NCBI RefSeq assembly: GCF_900100535.1
Contig: NZ_FNDG01000021.1
Location: forward strand, 1 to 64,000
Direction of reading: 5' to 3'
DNA from: Phytopseudomonas flavescens
Lineage (GTDB): Bacteria > Pseudomonadota > Gammaproteobacteria > Pseudomonadales > Pseudomonadaceae
Length of the DNA stretch: 64,000 bases
In this document: in pieces, positions 34,309 through 42,888 of the stretch
How the letters are laid out: each line of letters begins with the position of its first letter
Numbering within the stretch: the first letter of the stretch is position 1
Notes under the pieces: model-generated
Database searches by the model: none
Seen by the model: the letters and a program-made list of their open reading frames with translations, nothing else
What the model was told of the DNA's origin: nothing
Made by a program: the position numbers and the translations under genes

Positions 34309-34920
34309 ATGAAGGTCGTCGTACTCGGTGCCAGCGGACGCGCAGGTTCGCGTCTGTGTCATGAACTGTTGCAGCGTGGCCATCAGGTCACCGGCATCGC
34401 CCGCGATGTCAGTGGGGTGCCCACGCAGGCTGGGCTGAGCCTGGCCAGTGCCGACGTGGCCGATGGCGCGCGTCTGCTGCCGTTGCTCAACGGCCATGAA
34501 GCGGTCATCAGTGCCACCCGGTTCATCGGCAGCGACGCTGCCGCGCTGATCGAGGTGGTCAAGGCCGCCGGCGTGGCGCGTCTGCTCGTCGTTGGCGGTG
34601 CTGGAAGCCTTTACGTGGCGCCGGGTGTCGCGCTGATCGACACCGCGGAATTTCCAGTGGCGTACAAGGAGGAAGCGGCTGCCGGGCGTGGTTTCCTCGA
34701 GGTGCTGCGTGGCGAGAAAGAGCTCGACTGGACCTTCCTGTCGCCGTCGGCGCTCTTCGAGCCCGGTCAGCGCACAGGCAAATTCCGTATCGGCAAGGAC
34801 AGCCTGCTGGTCGATGCACAAGGCAACAGCTCGATCTCCATGGAAGACTTCGCCATCGCGCTGGTCGATGAACTGGAGAGGCCCAGGCACTCGCGTCAGC
34901 GCTTCACCGTCGGCTACTGA
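34309..34920 (+). CDS. NAD(P)-binding protein, atypical SDR/NmrA-like
   Basis: 203 residues beginning MKVVVLGASGRAGSRLCHEL, a G-x-x-G-x-x-G Rossmann site. The central region VVGGAGSLYV and ending of the YwnB/NmrA-like type indicate an NAD(P)H-binding reductase or redox sensor. A GGAG ribosome site lies seven bases before the ATG. It is divergent from the LysR gene, so it is a plausible regulated target. No substrate can be assigned. Confidence 0.82.
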   Translation: MKVVVLGASGRAGSRLCHELLQRGHQVTGIARDVSGVPTQAGLSLASADVADGARLLPLLNGHEAVISATRFIGSDAAALIEVVKAAGVARLLVVGGAGSLYVAPGVALIDTAEFPVAYKEEAAAGRGFLEVLRGEKELDWTFLSPSALFEPGQRTGKFRIGKDSLLVDAQGNSSISMEDFAIALVDELERPRHSRQRFTVGY

Positions 34921-35051
34921 GGCCGTTTCGAACAGCAGGCCGAGTAAAAAAACGCGGCTCAAGCACGTCCACGTTCGGCAATGGTGGAGGTGACTTGGCC
35001 GCGTTGCAGGGCCTTGGCTTCATTCAAGGCAAGTTGCCAGGGAGTCCTGTA

Positions 35052-36350
35052 TCAGGCCAGCAGTTGCATACCCAGCTGGATGGCCACCCAGACTGCCAGG
35101 ATGGTGGCAGCGCCGAGCGCGACGTTCTCGAACCAGTTGTTGCAATACTTGCCGAGCAGCTTCTTCTGGTTGGACATGATCAGCAGGCCCAGGGAGATCA
35201 CTGGCAGGCCGACGATGTTCAAGGCATTGACCGCAATGGTCAGGGTCACGAAGTCCGGCATGCCCGGCAACGACCAGACGAGCGGGGTAATCAGTACGAA
35301 CAGCAGGAACCACTTGTGCAGCGGGTCTTTGTGGAACGTGCTGCCATATTTCTCGCGACGCTTGGGCACGATGTGGTGCAGGGCATCGGTGATCAGCATC
35401 GGGAATGCGGTTGTCTTGCCGGCGACGCTGGCGAACAACGTGGCGAACGCACCGACGAAGAACAGGTACCAGCCGGTCGGTCCGAAGAACATCTGCAAGG
35501 CCGCGCCCAGGTCGGCCAACGTCTCGACCTGCAGGCCGTTCGGACGCAGGATTTCCGCACCCACCACCCAGATCGCCAGGTTGATGATGATGCCTACGCA
35601 GACCGCGAACAGCAGATCGTTGCGCTGGATGCGCTTGTGCTCCGGCCCCGTCCAGCCTTTTTCCTTCATCACGTAGGGCAGCACGAAGTTGGCGATGGAG
35701 CCGGCTACCGCGCCGATCACCGAGACGGCGACGATCAGGGCGCCGTGGACGCCCTCGTCCGGGGGAATGCTGAAACCGATGGTGCCGGCGGCGATGCCGC
35801 CCCAGTCCGGGCCCGACATGATCGCCAGCGCAATGAAGGCCAGTGTCATCAGGCACAGCAGGCCCTTCATCACACCCTCGATCAGTGCGTAGATGCTGCG
35901 ACCGACCAGCAGCCATACTGCGATGGCGACGGCGAGCGAGCACAGCAACGGTGCATTCCAGCCGATCAGTGTGGCCAGTGCCTCGCCGGCGCCCTTGAGC
36001 ATGTAGGCATTGGTCAGGTGGCCCATCAACAGGGCGTAGCCGAACATGAACCAGGCGAAGCTCGGGTGCAGCTGTGCATAGCCGCCGAGAATGCTCATGC
36101 CCTGGTTATTGCACAGCTGGAAGCGCGCCATGATGTTGACGATGAGAAAGCGCAGGAGCAGGGAGACTGCCAGCACCCACATCATGGCGTAGCCGTAGTT
36201 GGCACCTGCCACCGAGGAGGTGATCAGGTCGCCGGCGCCTAGCCAGGAGAGGACGGCGATGATGCCGGGGCCGAGCATCCTGACCAGTTTGCCAACGGTA
36301 GAGCCGGAACCGCTCGCAGCGGTCTTGTCGATGACATCAGTGCGGGCCAT
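35052..36350 (-). CDS. Nramp-family transporter lacking the canonical metal-site motifs
   Basis: 432 residues with about 11 membrane spans and an Nramp-like overall sequence (PGIIAVLSWLGAGDLITSSVAGANYGYAMMWVL). In canonical Nramp proteins span 1 carries DPGN and span 6 MPH; here the corresponding stretches read GAGD and SIANFVLP, so Mn/Fe transport is doubtful. GGAGG precedes the ATG at 36350. It is divergent from a hydroxyacid dehydrogenase gene and shares palindrome-rich control DNA with it, which may point to an organic substrate or to Mg, both speculative. Confidence 0.8.
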   Translation of the reverse strand: MARTDVIDKTAASGSGSTVGKLVRMLGPGIIAVLSWLGAGDLITSSVAGANYGYAMMWVLAVSLLLRFLIVNIMARFQLCNNQGMSILGGYAQLHPSFAWFMFGYALLMGHLTNAYMLKGAGEALATLIGWNAPLLCSLAVAIAVWLLVGRSIYALIEGVMKGLLCLMTLAFIALAIMSGPDWGGIAAGTIGFSIPPDEGVHGALIVAVSVIGAVAGSIANFVLPYVMKEKGWTGPEHKRIQRNDLLFAVCVGIIINLAIWVVGAEILRPNGLQVETLADLGAALQMFFGPTGWYLFFVGAFATLFASVAGKTTAFPMLITDALHHIVPKRREKYGSTFHKDPLHKWFLLFVLITPLVWSLPGMPDFVTLTIAVNALNIVGLPVISLGLLIMSNQKKLLGKYCNNWFENVALGAATILAVWVAIQLGMQLLA

Positions 36351-36393
36351 GCGTGGGCCTCCGATTATTGTTGTTGGAATGACACTAGCCAAG

Positions 36394-36597
36394 TATTACG
36401 ACATCACACAACTTGATTGAATTCAATAGCTCGGAAAATGGCTGGTGGGCAGTGACCGATAGTGCTATGTATTTTTTATTCCTTAATTATCAGTTGTTTA
36501 ATTTATAAAAATGGACATGTTGCTAAATATGTTTGGTGATGAATGGTCTTTCTGTCATTGCCATCATGGCCATGTCGTAATACAACTTAGTTGAATT
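36394..36597. promoter_or_regulatory. Divergent control region with paired operator-like sites
   Basis: Two near-identical elements, ACAACTTGATTGAATT (36408-36423) and ACAACTTAGTTGAATT (36582-36597), each contain a CAACTnnnTTG dyad; the second has the perfect palindrome CAACTTAGTTG. They are bordered by TATTACGACAT (36394-36404) and its exact inverse ATGTCGTAATA (36572-36582). ATTGAATTCAAT is a further palindrome at 36417-36428. The pair occupies the promoter regions of the divergent genes; the spacing of about 174 bases would allow looping. No regulator gene is adjacent. Confidence 0.6.
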
Positions 36598-36696
36598 GAT
36601 CCATCCGGTAATGCCGGCAGGGTCGCGAAATGCAGGTACTCAACCGTTGCATCACGGGCTCGATCAACACGCCCTGTACGTCTGGAGGAAATGCCG

Positions 36697-37647
36697 ATGA
36701 CTGCTTCAAACACGCGGCCACAACTGCTGATGATCGGCCCGCTGCTGCCCAGCCTGGTCGAGCGAATCGCCGAGCGTTGTGACATTCACCGCTACTGGCA
36801 GCTGGCGGACGCCGATGGCTGGGTTCGCGAGCATGCTCAGCGTATCGACGGCATCGCGACCAGCGGAGTGTTTGGTGCAGAGGCCGGCTTGATCGAGGCC
36901 CTGCCGAACCTCAAGGCCATCGTCAGTTTTGGCGTGGGATATGACTCGATTGCCGTCGAAACCGCGAAGCAGCGTGGGGTAACGGTCACCAATACGCCGG
37001 GTGTACTGGACAATTGCGTGGCCGATACTGCCGTGTCGATCATGCTCGCCCTGGGCCGCCGTATCTGCCAGGCGGATCGCTTCGTGCGCAGCGGCGCGTG
37101 GCACAAGGATCGCTTTGCGCTCACCGGCAGCATCGGCGGCAAGGTGTGTGGCATCGTCGGCATGGGCAATATCGGGCGTGCCATCGCACGCCGGGTGGAG
37201 GCCTTTGGCATGACCGTCGTCTATCACAACCGCCGGCGCCGCGATGACGTCGACTACACCTATCACGAAACCCTCGAGGGGCTGCTCGAGGCCGCCGACT
37301 ACGCCGTGCTGGTGGTGCCGGGCGGCAGTTCCACCGACAAGCTGATCGGCGCCGAACAGCTCAAGGCACTGGGTCCGAACGGTTACCTGGTCAACATTGC
37401 CCGCGGCTCGGTAGTGGATGAGCCTGCGCTGGTCGAGGCGCTGCAGAACGGCACCATCGCCGGCGCCGCGCTCGACGTGTTTGCCGACGAGCCCAGGGTG
37501 CCGGCGCCGCTTTTGGCCCTGGATAACGTGGTGCTCACGCCGCATATCGGCAGCGGCACCCACGAGACCCGCCAGGCCATGGCCGACCTGTTCCTGGCCA
37601 ACCTCGACGGCGTGTTCACCACGGGCAAGGCGGTGACTCCCGTATGA
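36697..37647 (+). CDS. D-2-hydroxyacid dehydrogenase
   Basis: 316 residues of the NAD(P)-dependent D-isomer 2-hydroxyacid dehydrogenase family, close in layout to 2-ketogluconate/glyoxylate/hydroxypyruvate reductases. The nucleotide site is G155-M-G157-N-I-G160, and the catalytic residues are R236 (NIARGSVVDE), E265 (VFADEP) and H283 (LTPHIGSGTHETR). The ATG at 36697 is preferred over 36691 because GGAGG is eight bases away instead of two. It is divergent from the Nramp-like gene, suggesting a common inducer. The physiological substrate is unknown. Confidence 0.88.
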   Translation: MTASNTRPQLLMIGPLLPSLVERIAERCDIHRYWQLADADGWVREHAQRIDGIATSGVFGAEAGLIEALPNLKAIVSFGVGYDSIAVETAKQRGVTVTNTPGVLDNCVADTAVSIMLALGRRICQADRFVRSGAWHKDRFALTGSIGGKVCGIVGMGNIGRAIARRVEAFGMTVVYHNRRRRDDVDYTYHETLEGLLEAADYAVLVVPGGSSTDKLIGAEQLKALGPNGYLVNIARGSVVDEPALVEALQNGTIAGAALDVFADEPRVPAPLLALDNVVLTPHIGSGTHETRQAMADLFLANLDGVFTTGKAVTPV

Positions 37648-37771
37648 CGACAAGCGTTTGTGCTGCCTGGCGGGCGATACTCCCCGGGCAGCGTGGCTTG
37701 CGCTGGAGCGCCAACAGCCCCTAGGATCGTGTCCTCTGCGACCATTTCCTGGTGTGCCCAGCCTCGACATC

Positions 37772-38527
37772 ATGCCGCATACCGATCCGCTACAGCCCGA
37801 TCCGCCGGTGTGCCGGCAGGCGGTGCACGCCCTGATCGTCGATGACGATCTGGATATCCGCGAACTGCTCGTCGACTACCTGGCGCGCTATGGCATCAGC
37901 AGCCGTGGCGTCGGTGAGGGCAAGGCGATGCGGGAGGCCTTGCAGGCCGATGACTACGACATCGTGGTGCTCGACCTGATGCTGCCCGGCGAAGACGGGC
38001 TGGCCCTGTGCCGCGGGTTGCGCCGCGAGTCGAACATCCCGATCCTCATGCTCACCGCGCGCTGTGAACCGGCGGATCGGGTGATCGGCCTGGAGCTGGG
38101 GGCCGATGACTACATGGCCAAACCCTTCGAACCCCGGGAGCTGGTCGCACGCATCCAGTCCATCCTGCGCCGGGTGCGCGATGTTGGCGACAGTGGGGCC
38201 GCCGAGCGCGCCGGCCCGAGCCGTTTCGATGGCTGGCAGCTGGACGCCAACCTGCGGCAGTTGCAGAGTCCTGACGGCCTGCTGGTGCCGCTGTCCAACG
38301 CCGAATTCCGCCTGCTGCTGGCCTTTCTGCAACGGCCGCGGCGCGTGCTCAGCCGCGAACAGCTGCTCGACGCGGCGCGGGGGCGCTCCATCGAGGCCTT
38401 CGATCGCAGCATCGATCTGCTGGTCTCGCGGCTGCGCCAGAAACTCGGCGACGATCCGCGCGCACCGCGCCTGATCAAGACGGTGAGGGGCGCCGGCTAT
38501 CTGCTCGATGCGCGGCAGGTGCACTGA
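37772..38527 (+). CDS. OmpR-family response regulator
   Basis: 251 residues: a receiver domain (acidic pair D24/D25, phospho-acceptor D68 in VVLDLMLPGEDG, K117 in YMAKPF) and a C-terminal winged-helix DNA-binding domain (LDAARGRSIEAFDRSIDLLVSRLRQKL). It overlaps the histidine kinase gene by one base (TGATG), so the two form a two-component pair. The regulon is unknown; the EF-hand gene downstream is a candidate by position. Confidence 0.9.
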   Translation: MPHTDPLQPDPPVCRQAVHALIVDDDLDIRELLVDYLARYGISSRGVGEGKAMREALQADDYDIVVLDLMLPGEDGLALCRGLRRESNIPILMLTARCEPADRVIGLELGADDYMAKPFEPRELVARIQSILRRVRDVGDSGAAERAGPSRFDGWQLDANLRQLQSPDGLLVPLSNAEFRLLLAFLQRPRRVLSREQLLDAARGRSIEAFDRSIDLLVSRLRQKLGDDPRAPRLIKTVRGAGYLLDARQVH

Positions 38528-39555
38528 TGCGCCGCTTCGATACGCTGTTCGCCCGGCTCTTCGTGGTGTTTCTCGCCACCATCGTCTTGGCTCACGTCCT
38601 GGCCTTCGCCTGGTTCAGCCAGTACGGCCACCCGCCGCCACCGCCGCCCATGGACCTGACCGGTGAACTGCCTCCCGGGCCGCCGCCCCATGATTCCTGG
38701 CTGCCGCCATTTCTCGGTGCGCCCTTTGTCTTCCAGCTGCTGGCGCTTATCAGTGCCGCCTGGTTGGGAGCCCGTCTGCTGGCGCGCCCGGTCAGCCGCC
38801 TCGGTGATGCCGCCCGTCAGCTCAGCGAGGATCTCGACAGCCCCCTGATGGCGGAAACCGGGCCGCTCGAGGCACGCCAGGCCGCTGCCGCCTTCAATCG
38901 CATGCACGGGCGCATTCGCGAACAGCTGCAGCAGCGTGGGCGCATGCTGGTGGCCGTGTCCCACGACCTGCGCACACCGGTCGCGCGGTTGAAACTGCGC
39001 GTCGAGGATATCGAGCCGGGGCCGCTGCGCGACAAGTTCTCCCAGGATCTTGCCGAGATGATGACCTTGCTGGATTCCACCCTCGGTTACCTGCATCAGG
39101 AAAGCGCTCGTGAAGCCGCGCAGCGTCTCGACCTGCAGGCGCTGGTGGAGGCCATGGCCGAGGATGCGCAGGAGCGAGGCGATGCGGTGCGCGTCGAGGG
39201 CCAGTGCGCGCCCATCGACATTGCACCGCTGGCCTTGCGTAGCTGCCTGAGCAACCTGTTGGATAACGCCCTGCGCTATGCGGGCGAGGCATGCATCCAG
39301 CTGTGCGATGAAGGCGCACGTGTGGTGGTGCGCGTCATCGACAACGGGCCGGGCATCCCGGCGGAACTGCGCGAGCGGGTGTTCGAGCCGTATTTTCGCC
39401 TCGAGTCGTCGCGCAACCGCAACTCCGGCGGCGTCGGCCTCGGCCTGTCCATCGTCCGTGGGGCCGCGCGCCAGTTGGGGGCGCCACTGACCCTGTACGA
39501 GACGCCGGGCGGCGGACTGACCGCCGAGATGATTCTCTACCGGGCGCCTGTGTAA
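38527..39555 (+). CDS. Sensor histidine kinase
   Basis: 342 residues: membrane span 1 (residues 10-30), a very short periplasmic loop rich in proline (HPPPPPPMDL ... PPGPPPHDSW), span 2 (about 65-85), HAMP, a dimerisation domain with H146 (VSHDLRTP), and an ATPase domain with N box LSNLLDNALRYA, G1 DNGPGIP and G2 GVGLGLSIV. The short proline/histidine loop suggests sensing within or at the membrane. It is coupled to the response regulator. Confidence 0.9.
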   Translation: MRRFDTLFARLFVVFLATIVLAHVLAFAWFSQYGHPPPPPPMDLTGELPPGPPPHDSWLPPFLGAPFVFQLLALISAAWLGARLLARPVSRLGDAARQLSEDLDSPLMAETGPLEARQAAAAFNRMHGRIREQLQQRGRMLVAVSHDLRTPVARLKLRVEDIEPGPLRDKFSQDLAEMMTLLDSTLGYLHQESAREAAQRLDLQALVEAMAEDAQERGDAVRVEGQCAPIDIAPLALRSCLSNLLDNALRYAGEACIQLCDEGARVVVRVIDNGPGIPAELRERVFEPYFRLESSRNRNSGGVGLGLSIVRGAARQLGAPLTLYETPGGGLTAEMILYRAPV

Positions 39556-39656
39556 GCACCTCGATACAAAGCCGGCATCGTCTCGACACACCATCCCGAG
39601 AGGCTGCATGAACCGGGAAACTCGGTTTCCGGCCAGCCAATTTCAGGGGGCATACC

Positions 39657-40400
39657 ATGAGCATCAGCGGTGTGGGTAGCAGCTATTCCAGCTACTCCAG
39701 CGGTCTCAATGCATTGAGATCGCTGACGAGCAGCAGCAAGACATCGTCCAGCGAGGACAATCCGCTCAAGGCGCTGTTCAGCCAGCTGGATAGCGATTCC
39801 AGCGGCAGTATCAGCAGCAGCGAGTTGAAAGTGTCACTGTCTTCGGCCAGCAGCGACAGTGACGACAGCCAGGACACCTACGACGTCGACTCGCTGTTGA
39901 GCATGCTCGACGCCAACAGCGACGGCAGTATCGGTCTCGACGAACTGGGCGACGCCATGGCCGCCGGTGGTGCTGGGCAGATGCCGCCACCGCCGCCGCC
40001 CTCGGGCTCTTCCTCCAGCGATGCAGACGAGTTGCTCAGTGCCCTCGACACCAATGGTGACGGTGTGGTCAGCAGTGACGAACTGTCCAGCGCCGCCAGT
40101 GCCGCCGGCGTGGACGGTAGCAGTGACCTGTTCGCCCTGCTCGACAGCGACGGCGATGGCTCGATCAACAGCGACGAGTTGAGCGGCGCCCTGCAGGCCA
40201 GCGCAGCGCCTCCACCTCCACCGCCGCAGTTCGCCATGAGCAGCGACGACAGCAGCACCAGCAGCGCCAGCGCTATCAGTAGCAGTAGCAGTAGCAGTAG
40301 CGACGCCTACAACCAGCTGGTCCAGGCCGTTCTCAAGCAGTACCAGAACTTCAGCGGCTATCAGCCGAGTACCGGTAACCTGCTCGACACGGCAGCCTGA
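39657..40400 (+). CDS. Four-EF-hand calcium-binding protein (XopAW-like)
   Basis: 247 residues, strongly Ser/Asp-rich. There are four consecutive EF-hand loops at residues 45-56 (DSDSSGSISSSE), 85-96 (DANSDGSIGLDE), 131-142 (DTNGDGVVSSDE) and 163-174 (DSDGDGSINSDE), with polyproline linkers near 110-115 and 184-190. No classical signal peptide is seen. The C-terminus has a serine run and ends YQPSTGNLLDTAA. The layout recalls bacterial EF-hand proteins such as Xanthomonas XopAW. It probably binds Ca2+; its role is unknown. It follows the two-component genes by about 100 bases. Confidence 0.85.
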   Translation: MSISGVGSSYSSYSSGLNALRSLTSSSKTSSSEDNPLKALFSQLDSDSSGSISSSELKVSLSSASSDSDDSQDTYDVDSLLSMLDANSDGSIGLDELGDAMAAGGAGQMPPPPPPSGSSSSDADELLSALDTNGDGVVSSDELSSAASAAGVDGSSDLFALLDSDGDGSINSDELSGALQASAAPPPPPPQFAMSSDDSSTSSASAISSSSSSSSDAYNQLVQAVLKQYQNFSGYQPSTGNLLDTAA

Positions 40401-40452
40401 ACGGCCGGGCCGACGCGCGGGCCTTGAGGTTGGCGCGGTGATGCACGCGAAG

Positions 40453-40478
40453 ACGAGGCCGGCGATTGCCGGCCTCGT
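40453..40478. terminator. Perfect hairpin between EF-hand gene and trpA
   Basis: ACGAGGCCGGC and GCCGGCCTCGT form an 11-bp perfect stem around GATT between two convergent genes. There is no clear T tract on either side, so it is a probable bidirectional terminator. Confidence 0.6.
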
Positions 40479-40493
40479 CCTGTCCGGCAGTTG

Positions 40494-41315
40494 TCAGCGG
40501 CGTGCGCCGCGTACCCCTTCGGCCAGTTGGCTGCACAGATCGAGCACACCGTCGATGGCCTGCTGGTCGTCGTCGGCCTTGGCGATCTGGTCGATCAGTG
40601 CCGAGCCGACCACCACGCCGTCGGCCAGACGGGCGATGGTCGCCGCGTGTTCCGGGGTGCGGATGCCGAAGCCGATGCTGATCGGCAGGTCGGTGTGGCG
40701 GCGCAGGCGGGTGACCGCTTCCTGCACGTGCTCCAGGGTCGCCGAACCCGCACCGGTGACGCCGGCCACGGAGACGTAGTAGACGAAACCCGAGCTGCCG
40801 TTGAGTACGGTGGGCAGGCGCCTGTCGTCGGTGGTCGGAGTGGTCAGTCGAATGAAATCGATACCTGCAGCCTGGGCCGGGTCGCACAGGTCAGCGTTAT
40901 GTTCCGGTGGCAGATCGACCACGATCAGGCCATCGACGCCGGCTTCCTTGGCATCGGCGATGAAGCGCTCAACGCCGTACTTGTGGATCGGGTTGAAGTA
41001 GCCCATCAGCACCAGCGGCGTGGCCTGTTCGGTTTCGCGGAATTGACGAACCATCTGCAGGGTCTTGGCCAGGTTCTGCCTGGCTTCCAGGGCGCGGATG
41101 TTGGCGAGCTGGATTGCCGGGCCGTCGGCCATCGGATCGGTGAACGGCATGCCCAGCTCTATCACGTCGGCGCCGGCTTTCGGCAAGCCCTTGAGAATCG
41201 CCAGGGAAGCATCGTAGTTCGGGTCGCCGGCGGTAACGAAGGTCACCAGGGCGGCTCGGTTCTGTTGTTTCAGCTCGGCGAAGCGCGTCTGCAGGCGGGA
41301 GTTTTCCGAGCTCAT
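40494..41315 (-). CDS. trpA: Tryptophan synthase alpha chain
   Basis: 273 residues. It cleaves indole-3-glycerol phosphate to indole and glyceraldehyde 3-phosphate in an alpha2-beta2 complex with TrpB. Catalytic residues are E53 (VIELGMPFTDP) and D64 (MADGP); the phosphate loop is SIGFGIRTPEH. Its ATG overlaps the end of trpB by four bases. Confidence 0.97.
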   Translation of the reverse strand: MSSENSRLQTRFAELKQQNRAALVTFVTAGDPNYDASLAILKGLPKAGADVIELGMPFTDPMADGPAIQLANIRALEARQNLAKTLQMVRQFRETEQATPLVLMGYFNPIHKYGVERFIADAKEAGVDGLIVVDLPPEHNADLCDPAQAAGIDFIRLTTPTTDDRRLPTVLNGSSGFVYYVSVAGVTGAGSATLEHVQEAVTRLRRHTDLPISIGFGIRTPEHAATIARLADGVVVGSALIDQIAKADDDQQAIDGVLDLCSQLAEGVRGARR

Positions 41316-42523
41316 ATGTGTTCTTCCTGTTCGTCGAAGTGGTGCATGACGGTCTGCATGTCTTTGTCGCCGCGGCCCGAGAGGTTGACCACCATCAGGT
41401 GATCCTTGGGCAGCGTTGGCGCGCGTTTGAATACTTCAGCCAGGGCGTGGGACGACTCCAGGGCCGGGATGATGCCCTCCAGGCGGCAGCACTGGTGGAA
41501 GGCGGCAAGCGCCTCCTTGTCGGTGATCGAGGTGTACTCGACGCGGCCGATGTCGAACAACCAGGCGTGTTCCGGGCCGATACCCGGATAGTCGAGGCCT
41601 GCGGAAATCGAGTGGGCGTCGATGATCTGACCATCGTCGTCCTGCAGCAGGAAGGTGCGGTTGCCATGCAGCACGCCGGGTACGCCGCCATTCAGGCTGG
41701 CGGCGTGCTTGCCGGTTTCCACACCATGGCCGGCCGCTTCGACGCCGATGATCTGTACCGACTGGTCATCGAGGAAGGGGTGGAACAGGCCCATGGCGTT
41801 GGAGCCGCCACCGATGCAGGCGACCAGGCTGTCCGGCAGGCGGCCTTCCTGGGCTTGCAACTGGTCACGGGTTTCCTTGCCGATGACGGCCTGGAAGTCG
41901 CGCACCATCGCCGGGTAAGGGTGTGGGCCGGCCACGGTGCCGATGATGTAGAAGGTGCTGTCGACGTTGGTCACCCAGTCGCGCAGGGCTTCGTTCATCG
42001 CATCCTTCAGGGTGCCGGTGCCGGCGGTGACCGGAATCACTTCGGCGCCGAGCAGCTTCATGCGGAAGACGTTGGCCTGCTGGCGGTCGATGTCGGTGGT
42101 GCCCATGTAGATCACGCACTGCAGGCCGAAGCGCGCAGCCACGGTGGCGGTGGCCACGCCATGCATGCCGGCGCCGGTCTCGGCGATGATGCGCTGCTTG
42201 CCCATGCGCTTGGCCAGGAGGATCTGGCCGATGCAGTTGTTGATCTTGTGGGCGCCGGTGTGATTGAGCTCTTCGCGCTTGAGGTAGATCTTCGCGCCGC
42301 CGCAGTGCTCGGTCAGGCGCTCGGCGTAGTACAGCGGGCTCGGGCGGCCGACGTAGTCGCGCTGGAAATAGGCCAGCTGCTTGGCGAACTCGGGATCTTC
42401 CTTGGCCTTGTCGTACTCGGCGGCCAGGTCGTGGATCAGCGGCATCAGCGTCTCGGCGACGTACTGACCGCCGAACGCGCCGAACAGGCCGGTGGCGTCT
42501 GGGCCGTTGCGTAATGAAGTCAT
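41312..42523 (-). CDS. trpB: Tryptophan synthase beta chain
   Basis: A 403-residue PLP enzyme that condenses indole with serine to tryptophan. The PLP lysine is K93 (NHTGAHKINN), and the phosphate cradle is GGGSNAMG. GGAGAATCCC precedes the ATG. In fluorescent pseudomonads trpBA is activated by TrpI with indoleglycerol phosphate, and trpI normally lies next to it in the opposite direction; here trpI is displaced to 49346. Confidence 0.97.
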   Translation of the reverse strand: MTSLRNGPDATGLFGAFGGQYVAETLMPLIHDLAAEYDKAKEDPEFAKQLAYFQRDYVGRPSPLYYAERLTEHCGGAKIYLKREELNHTGAHKINNCIGQILLAKRMGKQRIIAETGAGMHGVATATVAARFGLQCVIYMGTTDIDRQQANVFRMKLLGAEVIPVTAGTGTLKDAMNEALRDWVTNVDSTFYIIGTVAGPHPYPAMVRDFQAVIGKETRDQLQAQEGRLPDSLVACIGGGSNAMGLFHPFLDDQSVQIIGVEAAGHGVETGKHAASLNGGVPGVLHGNRTFLLQDDDGQIIDAHSISAGLDYPGIGPEHAWLFDIGRVEYTSITDKEALAAFHQCCRLEGIIPALESSHALAEVFKRAPTLPKDHLMVVNLSGRGDKDMQTVMHHFDEQEEHI

Positions 42524-42650
42524 GGGATTCTCCTGTGAATTCGCGGGCCGGGGGGCTTGCCGCGAGCAGCACGGGCGCTGCCCGTGAGCGGTGTGATGAG
42601 AAGCAGACTAACGCTCCAGGAGCGCCGGGAAAAGCGAGCAGTTCGATTTC

Positions 42651-42673
42651 ATATGTGAGTGAAACTCACATAT
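42651..42673. promoter_or_regulatory. Probable TrpI binding site
   Basis: ATATGTGAGT and ACTCACATAT form a perfect dyad around GAA, about 130 bases upstream of trpB. It contains TGTGAG-N5-CTCACA, which is how I recall the TrpI-protected site I of pseudomonads. The rest of the 365-base gene-free stretch 42524-42888 holds the trpB promoter side and, near its right end, the operator-like palindrome of the importer operon. Confidence 0.75.
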
Positions 42674-42836
42674 CCAGTGTTCTTCTCTGCCCTTTTCCAT
42701 TCTGCTTTGGTTTGCACTGTCTCGGAACGTATGCCCTGCATCTGCTCGCAAACGGTGCGAAGGAGCAGATGCGCACAGGCTGAATGGCACCGTTTTGCCA
42801 TTCAGGGATCGGTGGCATACATCATGCTTGTGTACT

Positions 42837-42859
42837 TTTATTCAAGTAGCTTGAATAAA
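42837..42859. promoter_or_regulatory. Perfect palindrome upstream of the ABC operon
   Basis: TTTATTCAAG and CTTGAATAAA face each other around TAG, ending 29 bases before the ATG of the binding-protein gene. The position fits an operator at the promoter or start site. The XRE-cupin regulator encoded at the far end of the cluster is the likeliest ligand, by inference. Confidence 0.6.
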
Positions 42860-42888
42860 TATCCATAGCTTCAAGAAGAGGCCTCGCC

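Noticed and set aside
35020..36242. Long frames in other phases over the Nramp-like gene
   Set aside because: Random-looking Gln/His/Ala or Arg-rich translations; the Nramp frame has clear family similarity.
35052..36350. Naming the Nramp-like gene mntH
   Set aside because: The canonical DPGN and MPH motifs are absent, so the Mn transporter name is not supported.
40260..40310. AGTAGC tandem run considered as a microsatellite or phase-variation tract
   Set aside because: The unit is six bases and encodes Ser-Ser in frame, so length changes would not switch the gene off; it is a low-complexity serine tail.
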